Of a DNA stretch of 64,000 nt, positions 46,505 through 56,294 are shown in pieces (position 1 is the stretch's first letter; each line of letters starts with the position of its first letter). The position numbers and the translations under genes are program-made. Origin of the DNA: Podocnemis expansa (taxonomy: Eukaryota > Chordata > Testudines > Podocnemididae); contig ML682024.1 in the NCBI GenBank assembly GCA_007922195.1, forward strand, positions 1,660,051 through 1,724,050. Reading direction: 5' to 3'. The notes beneath the pieces were generated by a model. It was given only the letters and a program-made list of their open reading frames with translations, had not been told where the DNA came from and made no database searches.

Positions 46505-46870
46505 CAGTCTTTAAACCACCATCTGAGGACTTTAATAAGTCAGTCTTACGTTAGAGCAGGGGTCAGCAAACTTTGCCAGCCTCACCTCCCCAATACTTAG
46601 CAGATGCCAGGGGTGGTACCAACAGGGAACAGAAGCTGCAGCACACACACAGCTCTTGTGGCCTCAGACTCCTTTGGGGGTGGCGCCAGCAGGGCCAAGA
46701 GCCCCTGCGTGCTGCTATGAATAGATGCACATGCCAGCTTTGGCACTTGTGCTGGGGGTTGCAGACCCCTTAGTTAGAGGTATATTACAAGAGTGGGTGG
46801 GCGAGGTTCTGTGACCTGCATTGTGCAGGAGATCAGACTAGATGATCATAATCTGACCTCAGAGCCTATG
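46505..46870 (+). repeat. CR1/SINE 3' end split by a hAT
   Basis: CTTTAAACCACCATCTGAGG at 46509, and after the hAT AGAGTGGGTGGGCGAGGTTC and GTGACCTGCATTGTGCAGGA, then CAGACTAGATGATCATAATC, is a common reptile CR1-type 3' end. The hAT at 46557-46771 divides it. The coding part is missing. Confidence 0.75.
46557..46771. mobile_element. Non-autonomous hAT (215 bp) nested in CR1/SINE tail
   Basis: Starts CAGGGGTCAGCAAAC; the right end, read inward, is AAGGGGTCTGCAAC. Flanks CGTTAGAG (46549-46556) and AGTTAGAG (46772-46779) match 7/8. It is the same TIR family as 24413-24747. The GC-rich interior gives a 66-codon chance frame. Confidence 0.8.
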
Positions 46871-46874
46871 AGCT

Positions 46875-47005
46875 CAAGTAAGCCACTTTGCCTCAGTTTG
46901 CTAATTTGTAAAATGGGTATGATACATCCTTACCTCAAAGGTGTAATTTAATGTTTGTAAGATTCTTTTGAAATCCTCAATTTGAAAGCTACATTACAAA
47001 TCTTA
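46875..47005 (+). repeat. MIR SINE
   Basis: AAGCCACTTTGCCTCAGTTT followed by TTGTAAAATGGGTATGATAC and CCTTACCTCAAAGGTGTAAT is the MIR core and 3' region in sense orientation. It directly follows the CR1-type tail. Confidence 0.85.
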
Positions 47006-47486
47006 AGTATTAAATTTGCATTGCTTTATTGATGTTTTTACAGAAATGAGTTTCAGTTTCTGCTTTCTTAGGCCCTTTTGTCTAATGAAGGAAGACACAG
47101 AATATATTGGTAAATCTGCACTGCAAGACCAGCATAAATTGGAGGAAACAACAGTAGTAGCATTTTTCCGGTTTTAATGAGGCTTAAAAATTAATGTGTC
47201 ACTAACATGAACAGGAAGAGTTCATTTCACAGATCTGTGCGCCATCTTGGCAGCCTGTCTTAAGGCATAAAGCAGAGGCACAAACTCTCTTTAAATGAAA
47301 CTTAGATTCTAGGGGTAAAAGAAACATGCCCATGAATATCCTGCTGCCATAATTTGCATTAGCTGGTTGGTGCTGCCCAGACAGACAGACTAGAGGCAAG
47401 GCTCACCTGCATGCATTTCTCAACTGCTGTGTGGAGAGGCAGGGGGACAGCTAGATTCAGCATGGGGCCAGAGGAGTGGGGGCTGG

Positions 47487-47540
47487 TCACAATACACTGT
47501 CAAGCGTGTCGTGACCCACAAAAGTTTCAGAGCTAGAACA
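47487..47540. repeat. Fragment related to the hAT at 42296
   Basis: CTGTCAAGCGTGTCGTGACC resembles CTGCCAAGTGTGTCACGATC in the 42296 element. No borders seen. Confidence 0.4.
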
Positions 47541-47587
47541 GGGGTTCTGTTTGTTTGGTATCGGCTCTCAAAAGCAGAAGCCTAAGT

Positions 47588-47591
<4 letters not shown>

Positions 47592-47629
<38 letters not shown>
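47592..47629. repeat. (TC)19 microsatellite
   Basis: Uninterrupted TC dinucleotide run followed by an A9 run; likely length-polymorphic. Confidence 0.95.
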
Positions 47630-47632
<3 letters not shown>

Positions 47633-47959
47633 AAAAAAGGTTTTTTTAAACTGATCTTCCCTAATTTCATCAGTTTTCAATTTTGAGCGTATACGGGTTA
47701 ATTTTAGGCAGAAGTTACTTATACTCAAATTAAGAGGGGAAAAATTAATAATGCTAAAATTTTAAGAAGGTTTGCTACCATCTAGAGGTGAAAAATTGAA
47801 TTACATTTAACTTTTACATTTCCAGAGTTCTCATATGTACATAAATTTTAATACACTCACTGAAGAATCATCCCCTAACTAAACTGATCCACTCCTCTCA
47901 CAATTATCTAGTTTAGTTAAAAAGCCTAAGACAGTCAGACCTTACAACATGCCCTAAAG

Positions 47960-49071
47960 CAGTGGTTCCCAACCTTTTCTCTGCCGTGGGCACACCTTGA
48001 TACCTTCAAATTTTTCGAGGCACACCACCATTAAACAATCCATGAATATTCAAATTAACTTTAATTACTCATGAATATTCATGAACCACAGCAGAGTGCT
48101 TCAGAAATGCTGCTATGTGGGGTCGTAGGTCGCAGAGGAGGGGTCGCAAAACGGGAGGTCAGGAGACATGTGCAGTGGTAGAAGTGAGTGTGGGGAGCAG
48201 GACAGTGCAGGGGTGGCAAAAGAGGACAAGGGCAGCCATGTGGGGAACAGCACAAGGGTGCCAAGAGAGGTGAGGGGAAGGGAGAACAAGAGTGGCTTTG
48301 TTGGAGGTCAAGAGAGAACCTGGGGAGTGGGAAGGTAGGGCAGGGGAGCATGGCGCAGCACCCACTTCCTCCTTCTCCACAGTGGCTCCCTGCCACCAAG
48401 GACAAATCCTCACCCCATTGCTGCTCCCTCCTACCCCACTGGGTCCTGTCCTCCCTTCCCCCAACCCCCTGTTGCCTGTGATGGACCCTCCCATCACTGC
48501 AGGGGTCAGAACTAGCCTTCCAGCTCCCAGCTACAACCCCCCCAACACAGCCACCCCACCCCCCAGCTACACACACCCCCAACCAACCAGCCACCCAACA
48601 AACCCAGCTACACTCTGCTACACAATCACTCCCACCCACCTCTGCTGCACACAACCCCCAGCAGCCCTCCCGCCACAGAGCCCTTACCTAGGCTGTCACA
48701 AGCTGCTCTGTCCTGCAGAGGGAGATTCACACACTCCCAGCCTCCTGCTCCTCTCTGCTGGCTGGGCCTAAGGTGGAGCCACCAGAACACTGCGTTCAGG
48801 CTGCTCCTGCTATTTTTAGGGGAACTGCCGGAACTCCTCATTCCGGTGCCTTCCTCTACTTTTAGGGGGGCCAGAAGGCTGCCTGCCTAAAAATAGGGGG
48901 CCCCAGAACTGTGTTCCAGTGCCTTCCCCCTTACTTTAAACCCCTGCCTTTTCCCAGCCCTGCACAGCCTACGTGGCTAGGCTGAGCAGGGAGGGAACTT
49001 TAACTCCAGCTCTCAGGAATGCTCGCGGCACACTTTGGGTGTTGCTGTGGCACACCAGTTGCGAACCACTG
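47960..49071. mobile_element. hAT-like element, 1.1 kb, GC-rich interior
   Basis: Starts CAGTGGTTCCCAACC; the right end, read inward, is CAGTGGTTCGCAACT (13/15). Identical CCCTAAAG flanks it at 47952-47959 and 49072-49079. The near-terminal text GGCACACC recurs at both ends (48005-48028 and 49027-49055). The interior 48120-48960 is GC-rich and purine/pyrimidine-skewed, which produces long chance frames (191 codons minus, 159 codons plus). They are low-complexity and unlike any transposase, so I do not call genes. Confidence 0.87.
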
Positions 49072-49079
49072 CCCTAAAG

Positions 49080-50320
49080 ATCCAAGGATTACAGTACTCT
49101 TAAACATTAACCAGAAAAGTATATTCTAGAGTCAAGGCGTTCTGATGAGAAATGCATTAGCCTGGTTCCCAGATGTCCAGACTTGGTTGCCAGAAGCAAC
49201 AGCATGTGGACAGGTGCTAGGTGATCATGTGTGTTCACAAGGCAAACTTTAGATTTCTTAAGGTCATTCATTTATTTGTATGTTTTGCCAATTAGTTGTA
49301 GGATGCATTTAATTATATTAACAACCATGTGGTCATACAAAAGAGCCAACCCACCACAACCCAGCATAATTTTAATAGTTAATGCATTCCCTTTTCAAGA
49401 AGGAGCTTGGTATTTAGTTTGGAAGAAGTCTGATTTGTGGATTTGCAATTTCATATTGCAAAAATTGGCAAAATTCCTTTTCACAACCATGTTTAAGAAA
49501 TCAATCAGTTCTTGATTTCCTGGCTGACAGATGGTAGTGGGGAAGGGTAAAGTCCATAACTGTTTATACAATTAACACATTAAATAATATATTTGCATCT
49601 CCCCTCTCTTTCACAGATTTCTCATAGTCTTTGGCTGAGAATTCTTCAGGGCAAGGACTAACAATACACAGGATTTACAATATTAACTAGTGCTTACACA
49701 TCTCCATTTGGAGGCACTTAAAAGGCCTCCAGTTTTCAGACTGTGATGAGCACCAGCTCTCTCAAAATCCAGCCCCTTTGAAGTGCCTTGAATTAAGTGT
49801 CCAGAAATGGAAGCATACAAAAATCACAGCTACTTCTGAAAATCATACACGTTGTTTACTTCTATGTTTATCGATCAAGTAGCACACTAGCAATATAAAT
49901 AATTTTTAAACAGTATACAGTGGAAAGCTGTCATATCTAATTTATTAATTTTAACTTAACCAAGCAAAAGGCAAAAAACCTGAAGCATTTGTGTGTTATT
50001 GAGAACCTTGGTTCTCTCTGATGCTGTTGGAGAGAAGACCCTCAGAAAAGGTTGTTTGTATCTACGTGGCTTCTTCACACAGAAACCTCTAAAGACCTGC
50101 AATGACTGTCATGCAATTCTCATTCAGAGCTTGTAAATAATGAAAAATATTAATTGCTTTTCAAGCACAGTAAGTGTGCATGGCATTTTACAAAGCAGTG
50201 TTTAGGCAAGTCCCCACACGAGGAAGCCCAATCTGAACACCTAACAGTTACATCTGGAGAACAGTCCAAAACAGCAACACACAACAAAACACTCTTCTGA
50301 TAAAACTTGAGACCATTTGC
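49080..50320. other. ZFAND3 intron 3 sequence
   Basis: AT-rich intron without recognised elements; a 94-codon plus-strand frame at 49231-49515 has no family resemblance. Confidence 0.5.
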
Positions 50321-50321
50321 T

Positions 50322-50642
50322 CAGTGTTGCCAACACTCACAATTTTGTCACGAGTCTCAAGATAACTATTGCTTTCCTTAAAGCCCCAGTTCCTGGAGTC
50401 AAGTAGATGTGTGATGATTTCAGCCTTCATTCTTTTTTTTTCCCCAGTGAATTTCTAGCCCTGGTGGCTGTGGAGAAAGTTTCAAAATATGATCACAGTG
50501 CACCCTATAGGAAGAAGTTAAGCACATAATTTAAAAAACAGGAGACAAAAATATGCCCAAATCTATTATTTTTACATAATTTCATGATTTTTGGTGACTG
50601 TAACTCATGATTTTTGAACATTTGGGGGTGGCGATAATACAG
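50322..50642. mobile_element. Probable non-autonomous hAT (about 320 bp)
   Basis: Left end CAGTGTTGCCAACACTCACAA; the right end, read inward, resembles CTGTATTATCGCCACCCCCAA. CATGATTTTTGGTGACTG and CTCATGATTTTTGAAC near the right end are typical of a repeat I recall from reptile genomes. No target duplication is visible, so the borders are tentative. Confidence 0.5.
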
Positions 50643-50644
50643 TA

Positions 50645-52400
50645 AATTAAACTCATTCATTTAAATCCCCTGGGAATGCATTCACACAGACGCTACTTCA
50701 TTTCAGTATGATCACTAGCGCTAGTTCTACACAGAAACCTTTTGCCTTATGAGTCATGCAATCAAATACTCAAAAGTCTCCATTGACTTTGGGTATCTAG
50801 CTTGACATGCCTAGGGCCAGATTTTTGATGTGCTGAGGATCCTCCAAGAACCATGAATCCTCAGCTCCTCTGAAGATCATACCTAGGCATCTAAAGCTGG
50901 GCTGAAAAAAACCAGGTACACTCAGTGTCCACCACTGAAACTCCTGGCTTAAACTTTTAACAGATTTTCTGCATGTGCATGACCACATCCAAGGGCACAC
51001 ATATCCATTAGGAATTCTATTTGCATATCTTAATTAAAAACATCTTAAGCACTGGAATCTAGTGCATTTAATTGTTCTAGAAACACAGCCTGTTCCTCTC
51101 TTCCCACTCCAATTATGGCATTTGCAAATTCAAGGAGGCCAGGAAGAAGTTAAGCACATAATTAAAATAAAACCATGTCATTTGAAACTAAGAACTAGTG
51201 AAATATCAAATCCAGCTGTCAAAGTCAGAGCTTTTCACATTGACATTTTTCCTGTCTTATTGCAATTTAGAGATAGCTTTAAGCCTGAATAGTGTCAGCT
51301 TTAGCTCCACCTGTATAGAAAAAGGAAAACAATGTGACAGCCCCAAAGAAAGAGATGAAGGGCTGAAATTAAGTGAAATTGTTCAATATCTAGTGTGACC
51401 TTTTCTTTATGAAAATACAGAGAACCTTACCTTAATAAGCAGATTTTTAGATTGTATTTAGGGAAAAAAGCCTCCCACAGCTCCCTCTCCCCAGCCATGA
51501 GATTAACACCAGATAGCCACCTGCTAAGAAGCTCAGCTAAGCATTTCCAGAGCAACAGACTAATCCTATGCTAGTGTTGGCCAAATAACTAACTACTGTT
51601 AGGACATCCTAAGCAAAGGGTGGAAAGGGGTATAAAATACATAACTATCTAGATTTATTAAGAAATGATCTATGCACAGTTTTTTCCCTTCTGGTTTAAC
51701 TATATCTGTTTGGAAACAGATCAGTTAAATCTGTGCAACACAGGCAGGGTATACTGTTATCAAAGTGCTTTTATCTGTACAGTGTAAGTTTCTCTAAACC
51801 CTTACAGGTAAATCAATATAAAATCTGTTTGTCAATCACCCTGAAGATGCCAGGGAGAAAAATGCAGTTTCAATAACACACCTGAAAAAGATCATAAAAC
51901 TGCCCACCCCCCGGCAAAGTTGTAACAGCATCTCATAAAGGAAATACAGTGCTTTATGGAACCTAAATGCAAGTGACCAAATTAGTTGCAAAGCCTTTCA
52001 TCTGGGTATACTACTGTATGCAGTCCGTAACCCTAAAGGAACCACTTTTCTTCTGAGAGAGAATTATTAATCAGCAAACTGGCCAAACCTGAAACAATCA
52101 GCCCCCCTTCCTGTGGTGAAGTGATTGCTCAGCGCTTGATGTGGCAGGAGATAAAAACCTGCAGTAATTTGGCTCTGTATACAAGATGTGCTACAAATTA
52201 AATGCGGTTCTTGCAGGAAAAGCAATCATTTCCAAAAAAAAAAAAAAAAAAAGAGAGAGAGAAAGGGATCATATTTAAAGATTGTCACAAATTGAACTCC
52301 TGAAAAATGTGACCCTAGGAACTTCCTTCCTAACCATTTAGAGGATAAAAGACTCCCTTGAAGGCAAAAAATGAAAAACAAAACAGAACGGGTTCCCTGC
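50645..52400. other. ZFAND3 intron 3 sequence with A-rich tract
   Basis: Contains poly(A) 52234-52252 followed by (GA)n. A 23-bp exact copy of 50509-50531 lies at 51141-51163. No exon seen. Confidence 0.5.
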
Positions 52401-52408
52401 ACATAGAA

Positions 52409-52593
52409 CAGGGGTCTCAAACTCATGACCCATGGGCTGCATGTCACCCCTAAAGTTATTTCTTGCAGCCTGCAATGACACTATCGTTATCAATATTTAC
52501 AATATTGTTGTATGAAAAGGTTTCAGTGGTATGACCCTTGGGCTAATGTACTAGTCTCCCTGTAGCCATTGTGATTTGAGTTTGAGACCCCTG
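52409..52593. mobile_element. Non-autonomous hAT, short form (185 bp)
   Basis: Starts CAGGGGTCTCAAAC and ends GTTTGAGACCCCTG, a perfect 14-bp terminal inverted repeat. Flanks ACATAGAA (52401-52408) and GCATAGAA (52594-52601) match 7/8. Same family as 4659 and 29187. Confidence 0.9.
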
Positions 52594-52601
52594 GCATAGA
52601 A

Positions 52602-53940
52602 TATGACTCTTACCATAATAGATTTGTATGGTTTTCTTTAGTTGCTATAACATGATGAACAGAATTCATTAATTACCTAAATGGCTTGCCACAGTTTTGC
52701 TGAATCTGTTTATTCTACAGACTCAACTACCATGGCAAATACCTTGATGTGGGACTAATTTGGAAGGCATGAAAAGGGAGGAAGTGGCAGAGACACAGCA
52801 GCCTAAGCAGTTCCTGTAAGAGAACACTTCTGAGCGCTCCAATCTTTCCACACTTTGATAGGGATTAACTTAATGATCCCATACATTGATTCCTGGTGAA
52901 TTACTGCAATTCTATTCAGTACAGCACGCTGTTGTACATCATCATACTGCCTGCAAATATCAATGTTCTAAGAGCAGAACTGTAATGAGAGAGGTGTGTG
53001 CTTTACAGAACTAGCTACAAAATAAATAAGTAATGTACAGAAAAAACACCTTTAAATTAAAATAAAAAAAGACATTTAAAGTTTGGGCATTCTTCCTTAT
53101 GGGAGAGAACCTTCCACTTTGAAACCATTATCCATCAGAAAAGCTCCATTGGTTGTATAATTATCTCTGATAAATGACACTACTCTGAGCTTCATTAGAG
53201 AGTTGCAGGGAAGGGAAGCGAGAGCTAGATAATACTGTAAATAAATCTCACCACTCTTTTTCACTTAAACTAAAGCCATTCCAGCAGGAAGTTGTAAAGA
53301 ATTTTTTTTTGTTTGTTTTTGTTTTTACACAGGAAATATTTTCAAATGCTCTGCCAGCTGTGTTGCCTCAGATCCATCACCTCTGAACATCCATTGATGA
53401 GTTTGTAGCAATCAGGGCTAGAAAACGTTCCTTGTCTTTCCTCCTCCGCACACCCACATTCATTCCTTGTAATCCAACTAGAGTTTCATTGAAAACATCT
53501 CCACAAAACCTGACCCAACAGCATGGAAGAAGTAACCTGTATCACCAAATAGTAGATCTTGGGTTATGAGTGAGCAGGGGATTGAAGGCCCCAGACCTGT
53601 GAAGGCTCAACATGTTGAATTCTCTAGGGAAGGTGTTGAAAGTACTGGTTTTACAGCACCCTACAGCTTTTTCCGTGGAGAAGCACTTGAAGGAGGGAAG
53701 TGATGGGGTGGTGGCCGCCAGCAACTGTGTGTGTGAAGGAGAGACAACAACAATAGTCACATTGCAAATTAATTCTCGTTACAGCAACTGAGATAAGAGT
53801 GCTTTGGAGTTTAATTAATAGGAGCTGCCCATTTCTGCCCGCCATAGAACTGACCAGGGATTCTAATACCAAATTCATAGCATAGTGCAATCTAGTTTTT
53901 AATTAAAATGTGTGTTAAATTTAGTACATATGAAACTGTC
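52602..53940. other. ZFAND3 intron 3 sequence
   Basis: AT-rich intron; T/GTTT-rich tract at about 53303-53325. Overlapping 72- and 79-codon minus-strand frames at 53542-53890 show no family features. Confidence 0.5.
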
Positions 53941-53947
53941 ACAATCC

Positions 53948-54062
53948 CTATATTTGTATGCAGTGTTGTTGTAGCCATGTTGGTCCCAGGAAATTAAAGA
54001 GCCATGGCAGGTGAGGTAATATATGTTATTGGACCAATCGACATTATCTAAGTTGCCTTGTT
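53948..54062 (+). repeat. Interspersed repeat fragment (GTAGCCATGTTGG type)
   Basis: TGTTGTTGTAGCCATGTTGG then TCCCAGGAAATTAAAGAG and GTGAGGTAATATATGTTATT, with TTGGACCAAT, matches a repeat I recall as common in turtle sequence. Class not certain; it shares the GTAGCCATGTT wording with the foldback family. Confidence 0.55.
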
Positions 54063-54064
54063 CA

Positions 54065-55022
54065 AACCACTAAAACTAAAAAGTAGAAACCCAATTAAGG
54101 TAATGTATCAAAGCTCCTTCAACCTTGGTTCTTTGAGTCATTTGCTATAAATAAGAGATCTATGTTTTTAAGAACAATGGCATCTCCAGAAGATTCCCTA
54201 TTGAAAAATGATGGGTATATAAATACTCTCTCCTTGGAATATGTATCTACCATTCATTAGATACAAGTGTATTAAGACCAAGAGATTTTTTCCATAGCCT
54301 TCCTTTAAGAAAAGTAAGACTTCAGTGTGAAGAAAACAAAACTATGAATTACACATTATTTACAAGTTTAACATATTTTAACATTTTTAACTCAATACAC
54401 AACATTAACTTACACTGAAAATAAGGTGGCAGATATTAGCCCAGAATTCAAGCATAACAAGTCTGAACATTTATTTTTACGTTTAGATAGGATTCTAGTC
54501 TGTAAGAGTTCTATAAACAGAGAACTGTGAACAAGGAGATGAGGTCAAAGATCACCCCCCAGTCTGCTCTGTGAGAGATTTACCACAAGTCTAACAAACG
54601 CTAACTTAACAGTCAATATTGCATGTAACCATTTTAAAAAGATTTTAAAATAAAGCTATATGGACTGAAATCTTAAGTTTCTCATTTCCAGAACACAGTT
54701 TTCAATGATTTACACCTGTAGTAACATAGTGACAAAATTTCATAATATGAACAAAATTGCCTTAAGAATCAATCAAAACAGCATGACAAGTTCAAATAGC
54801 TGTAAATTAATATAAAAATGGTTTCTAAAATCCTGGTGGTCCCTCTGCTGTTTGTTCATTTTTATATTAAACTCAACTGTTTGCATTTCATGAGTATTTT
54901 CTATCTTCCTTACCCACACCTCCAATCATATCTTTCTAATAAAAGCTGGTGACAAATGGCACTGAGAAAAGATCAGATGTTTAGGATTCCTGTTTTCCCT
55001 TTCTCCTCGCTCACACACTTAC
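54065..55022. other. ZFAND3 intron 3 start
   Basis: AT-rich intron beginning at the exon 3 donor (GTAAGT at 55022-55017, minus strand). Nothing else recognised. Confidence 0.5.
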
Positions 55023-55202
55023 ATTCCTCTTTACTCAGTGAAGTTACATTCAGTTCTGTCGAAAGTTGCTGGTTGGAGTTAACAGTCTGCGTAGTTAGAG
55101 AGGTATTGCTGTTGTCACTGTTTGTTTCTCCAGAGAACAAATCTGATTGGCTGTTGCTTGTGCTGGGAGTGGAGTCATCATCCGGCTGCTTCTTTTGGAA
55201 AT
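55023..55202 (-). CDS. ZFAND3: ZFAND3 coding exon 3 (linker between A20 and AN1 fingers)
   Basis: This 180-bp exon encodes 59 full codons beginning FQKKQPDDDSTPSTSNSQSD and ending NVTSLSKEE, which I recognise as the Ser/Thr/Asn-rich linker just after the A20 finger of ZFAND3 (formerly TEX27). On the minus strand the acceptor reads TTTTTGATAG before ATTTCC, and the donor is T followed by GTAAGT. The exon starts with the last two bases of a split Asp codon and ends with the first base of a split Cys codon, so both junctions are phase 1. The split Cys is completed by the exon at 33703, which supports the splice choice. The human protein is about 227 residues, and this piece corresponds to roughly residues 39-97. 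No zinc ligands lie here. The Met that opens the longer reading frame (to 55215) is intronic and is not a start. ZFAND3 belongs to the ZFAND family of A20/AN1 zinc-finger proteins; nothing in this exon alone shows activity. Confidence 0.95.
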
Positions 55203-56030
55203 CTATCAAAAACAAGGTTGAGAAAGTGGGATAAGATATGAAGACTAGTCACTTCATTTTGGGCTTGAAGCAGCAGTGTTGAGAGAAAAAATGAAAAGTC
55301 TAAAATGCAATGAGTAATAGTCTGGGTTTACATCAATCCAACTAATTCCATGCATATGCTGTAGAATAAAAGGCTGAAGCAGCCTTAAGGTTTTTATTTA
55401 TCCATGAATTGAAACCTCATTTTGGAATTTCCTTGTTATTTACAAGTACAGACAGAGTGTTCCACACTACACAAAGAAAACAATAGTCCTTGTTCCAAAG
55501 ATCTTGGTCTAACAGAACATTCAAAGTTTACTTGTGTGTTGGACAGTCAAACACTTCCCATACATGCTGTTGCATAAACTGTTAAAATGAAGTGTGGAGA
55601 AAGTACGTACATCTGGTGATATAAGAACTGAAAGAGACTCCATGGGTTACCCAATCCAACTATAAGAATGTTTACACTATGGTTCTCAGCAAAATATTTC
55701 CCACTGCTACCACCTATAAAGTTCCACCAGAGTAGCAATGATAAGCGTGCTAGTGTGGGCAGGGCTCCTCATTGTCCATCAGCACGGTAAAGTCCAACCC
55801 ATTTATAAACAGGCCTACACATCGAGAGTAAAATGCCTGGTGCTCTCTCTATGTTACTGCTCCCCACCTTCGTTCCCATTCATGGAGCTAAATTGGTAGC
55901 CTTACTTGTGGGAAAGTTTAAAGATTGTAAGCAAGTGTTAAAGTCCATCTGAAGGAAAAATGACTTGCCTCTCTATATTACTTCCTCTGAACATTTGATC
56001 TAGCCTGCTATTTAAAACCTCTTCTGATGG
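55203..56030. other. ZFAND3 intron 2, next to exon 3
   Basis: Intron upstream of exon 3 in gene direction. The exon encoding the A20 finger was looked for here and further right on the minus strand and not found. No repeat recognised. Confidence 0.5.
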
Positions 56031-56036
56031 TATCTA

Positions 56037-56290
56037 AGGCTACATCTACACAGCAGCACAATGTAGACTACAGGCATGTGAGCTGCAGACCACACCAAAG
56101 TGTGGCACTCCAACAGTCCCATAGAGACACTGCTCGCAAGAATGAAGACACCTAGTTTGTGTCAACATGGTCCTGTTTAAATGATGACTATGTTCATGTG
56201 AACTAGGGACCTTTTAATTCACATCAGCAGCGTCCTCAGTGGGCAGCTAAAGTGCAACACTTTGGTGCACTCTACAGTTCACATCCCCCG
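56037..56290. repeat. Probable MITE fragment
   Basis: AAGGCTACATCTACACAGCAG opens with the same type of end as the MITEs at 21678 and 41840. A right inverted end is not clear. The inner part contains CATGTGAGCTGCAGACCAC wording typical of a repeat. Confidence 0.45.
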
Positions 56291-56294
56291 TACT

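Noticed and set aside
47592..47638. (TC)n with poly(A) as a SINE tail or regulatory GAGA element
   Set aside because: No SINE body precedes it, and a pure dinucleotide run is adequately explained as a microsatellite.
48079..48771. 191-codon (minus) and 159-codon (plus) frames as a gene pair
   Set aside because: They lie wholly within a hAT bounded by perfect 8-bp duplications, overlap each other, and are low-complexity products of GC-rich sequence.
54956..55234. 92-codon plus-strand frame
   Set aside because: Antisense shadow of ZFAND3 exon 3.
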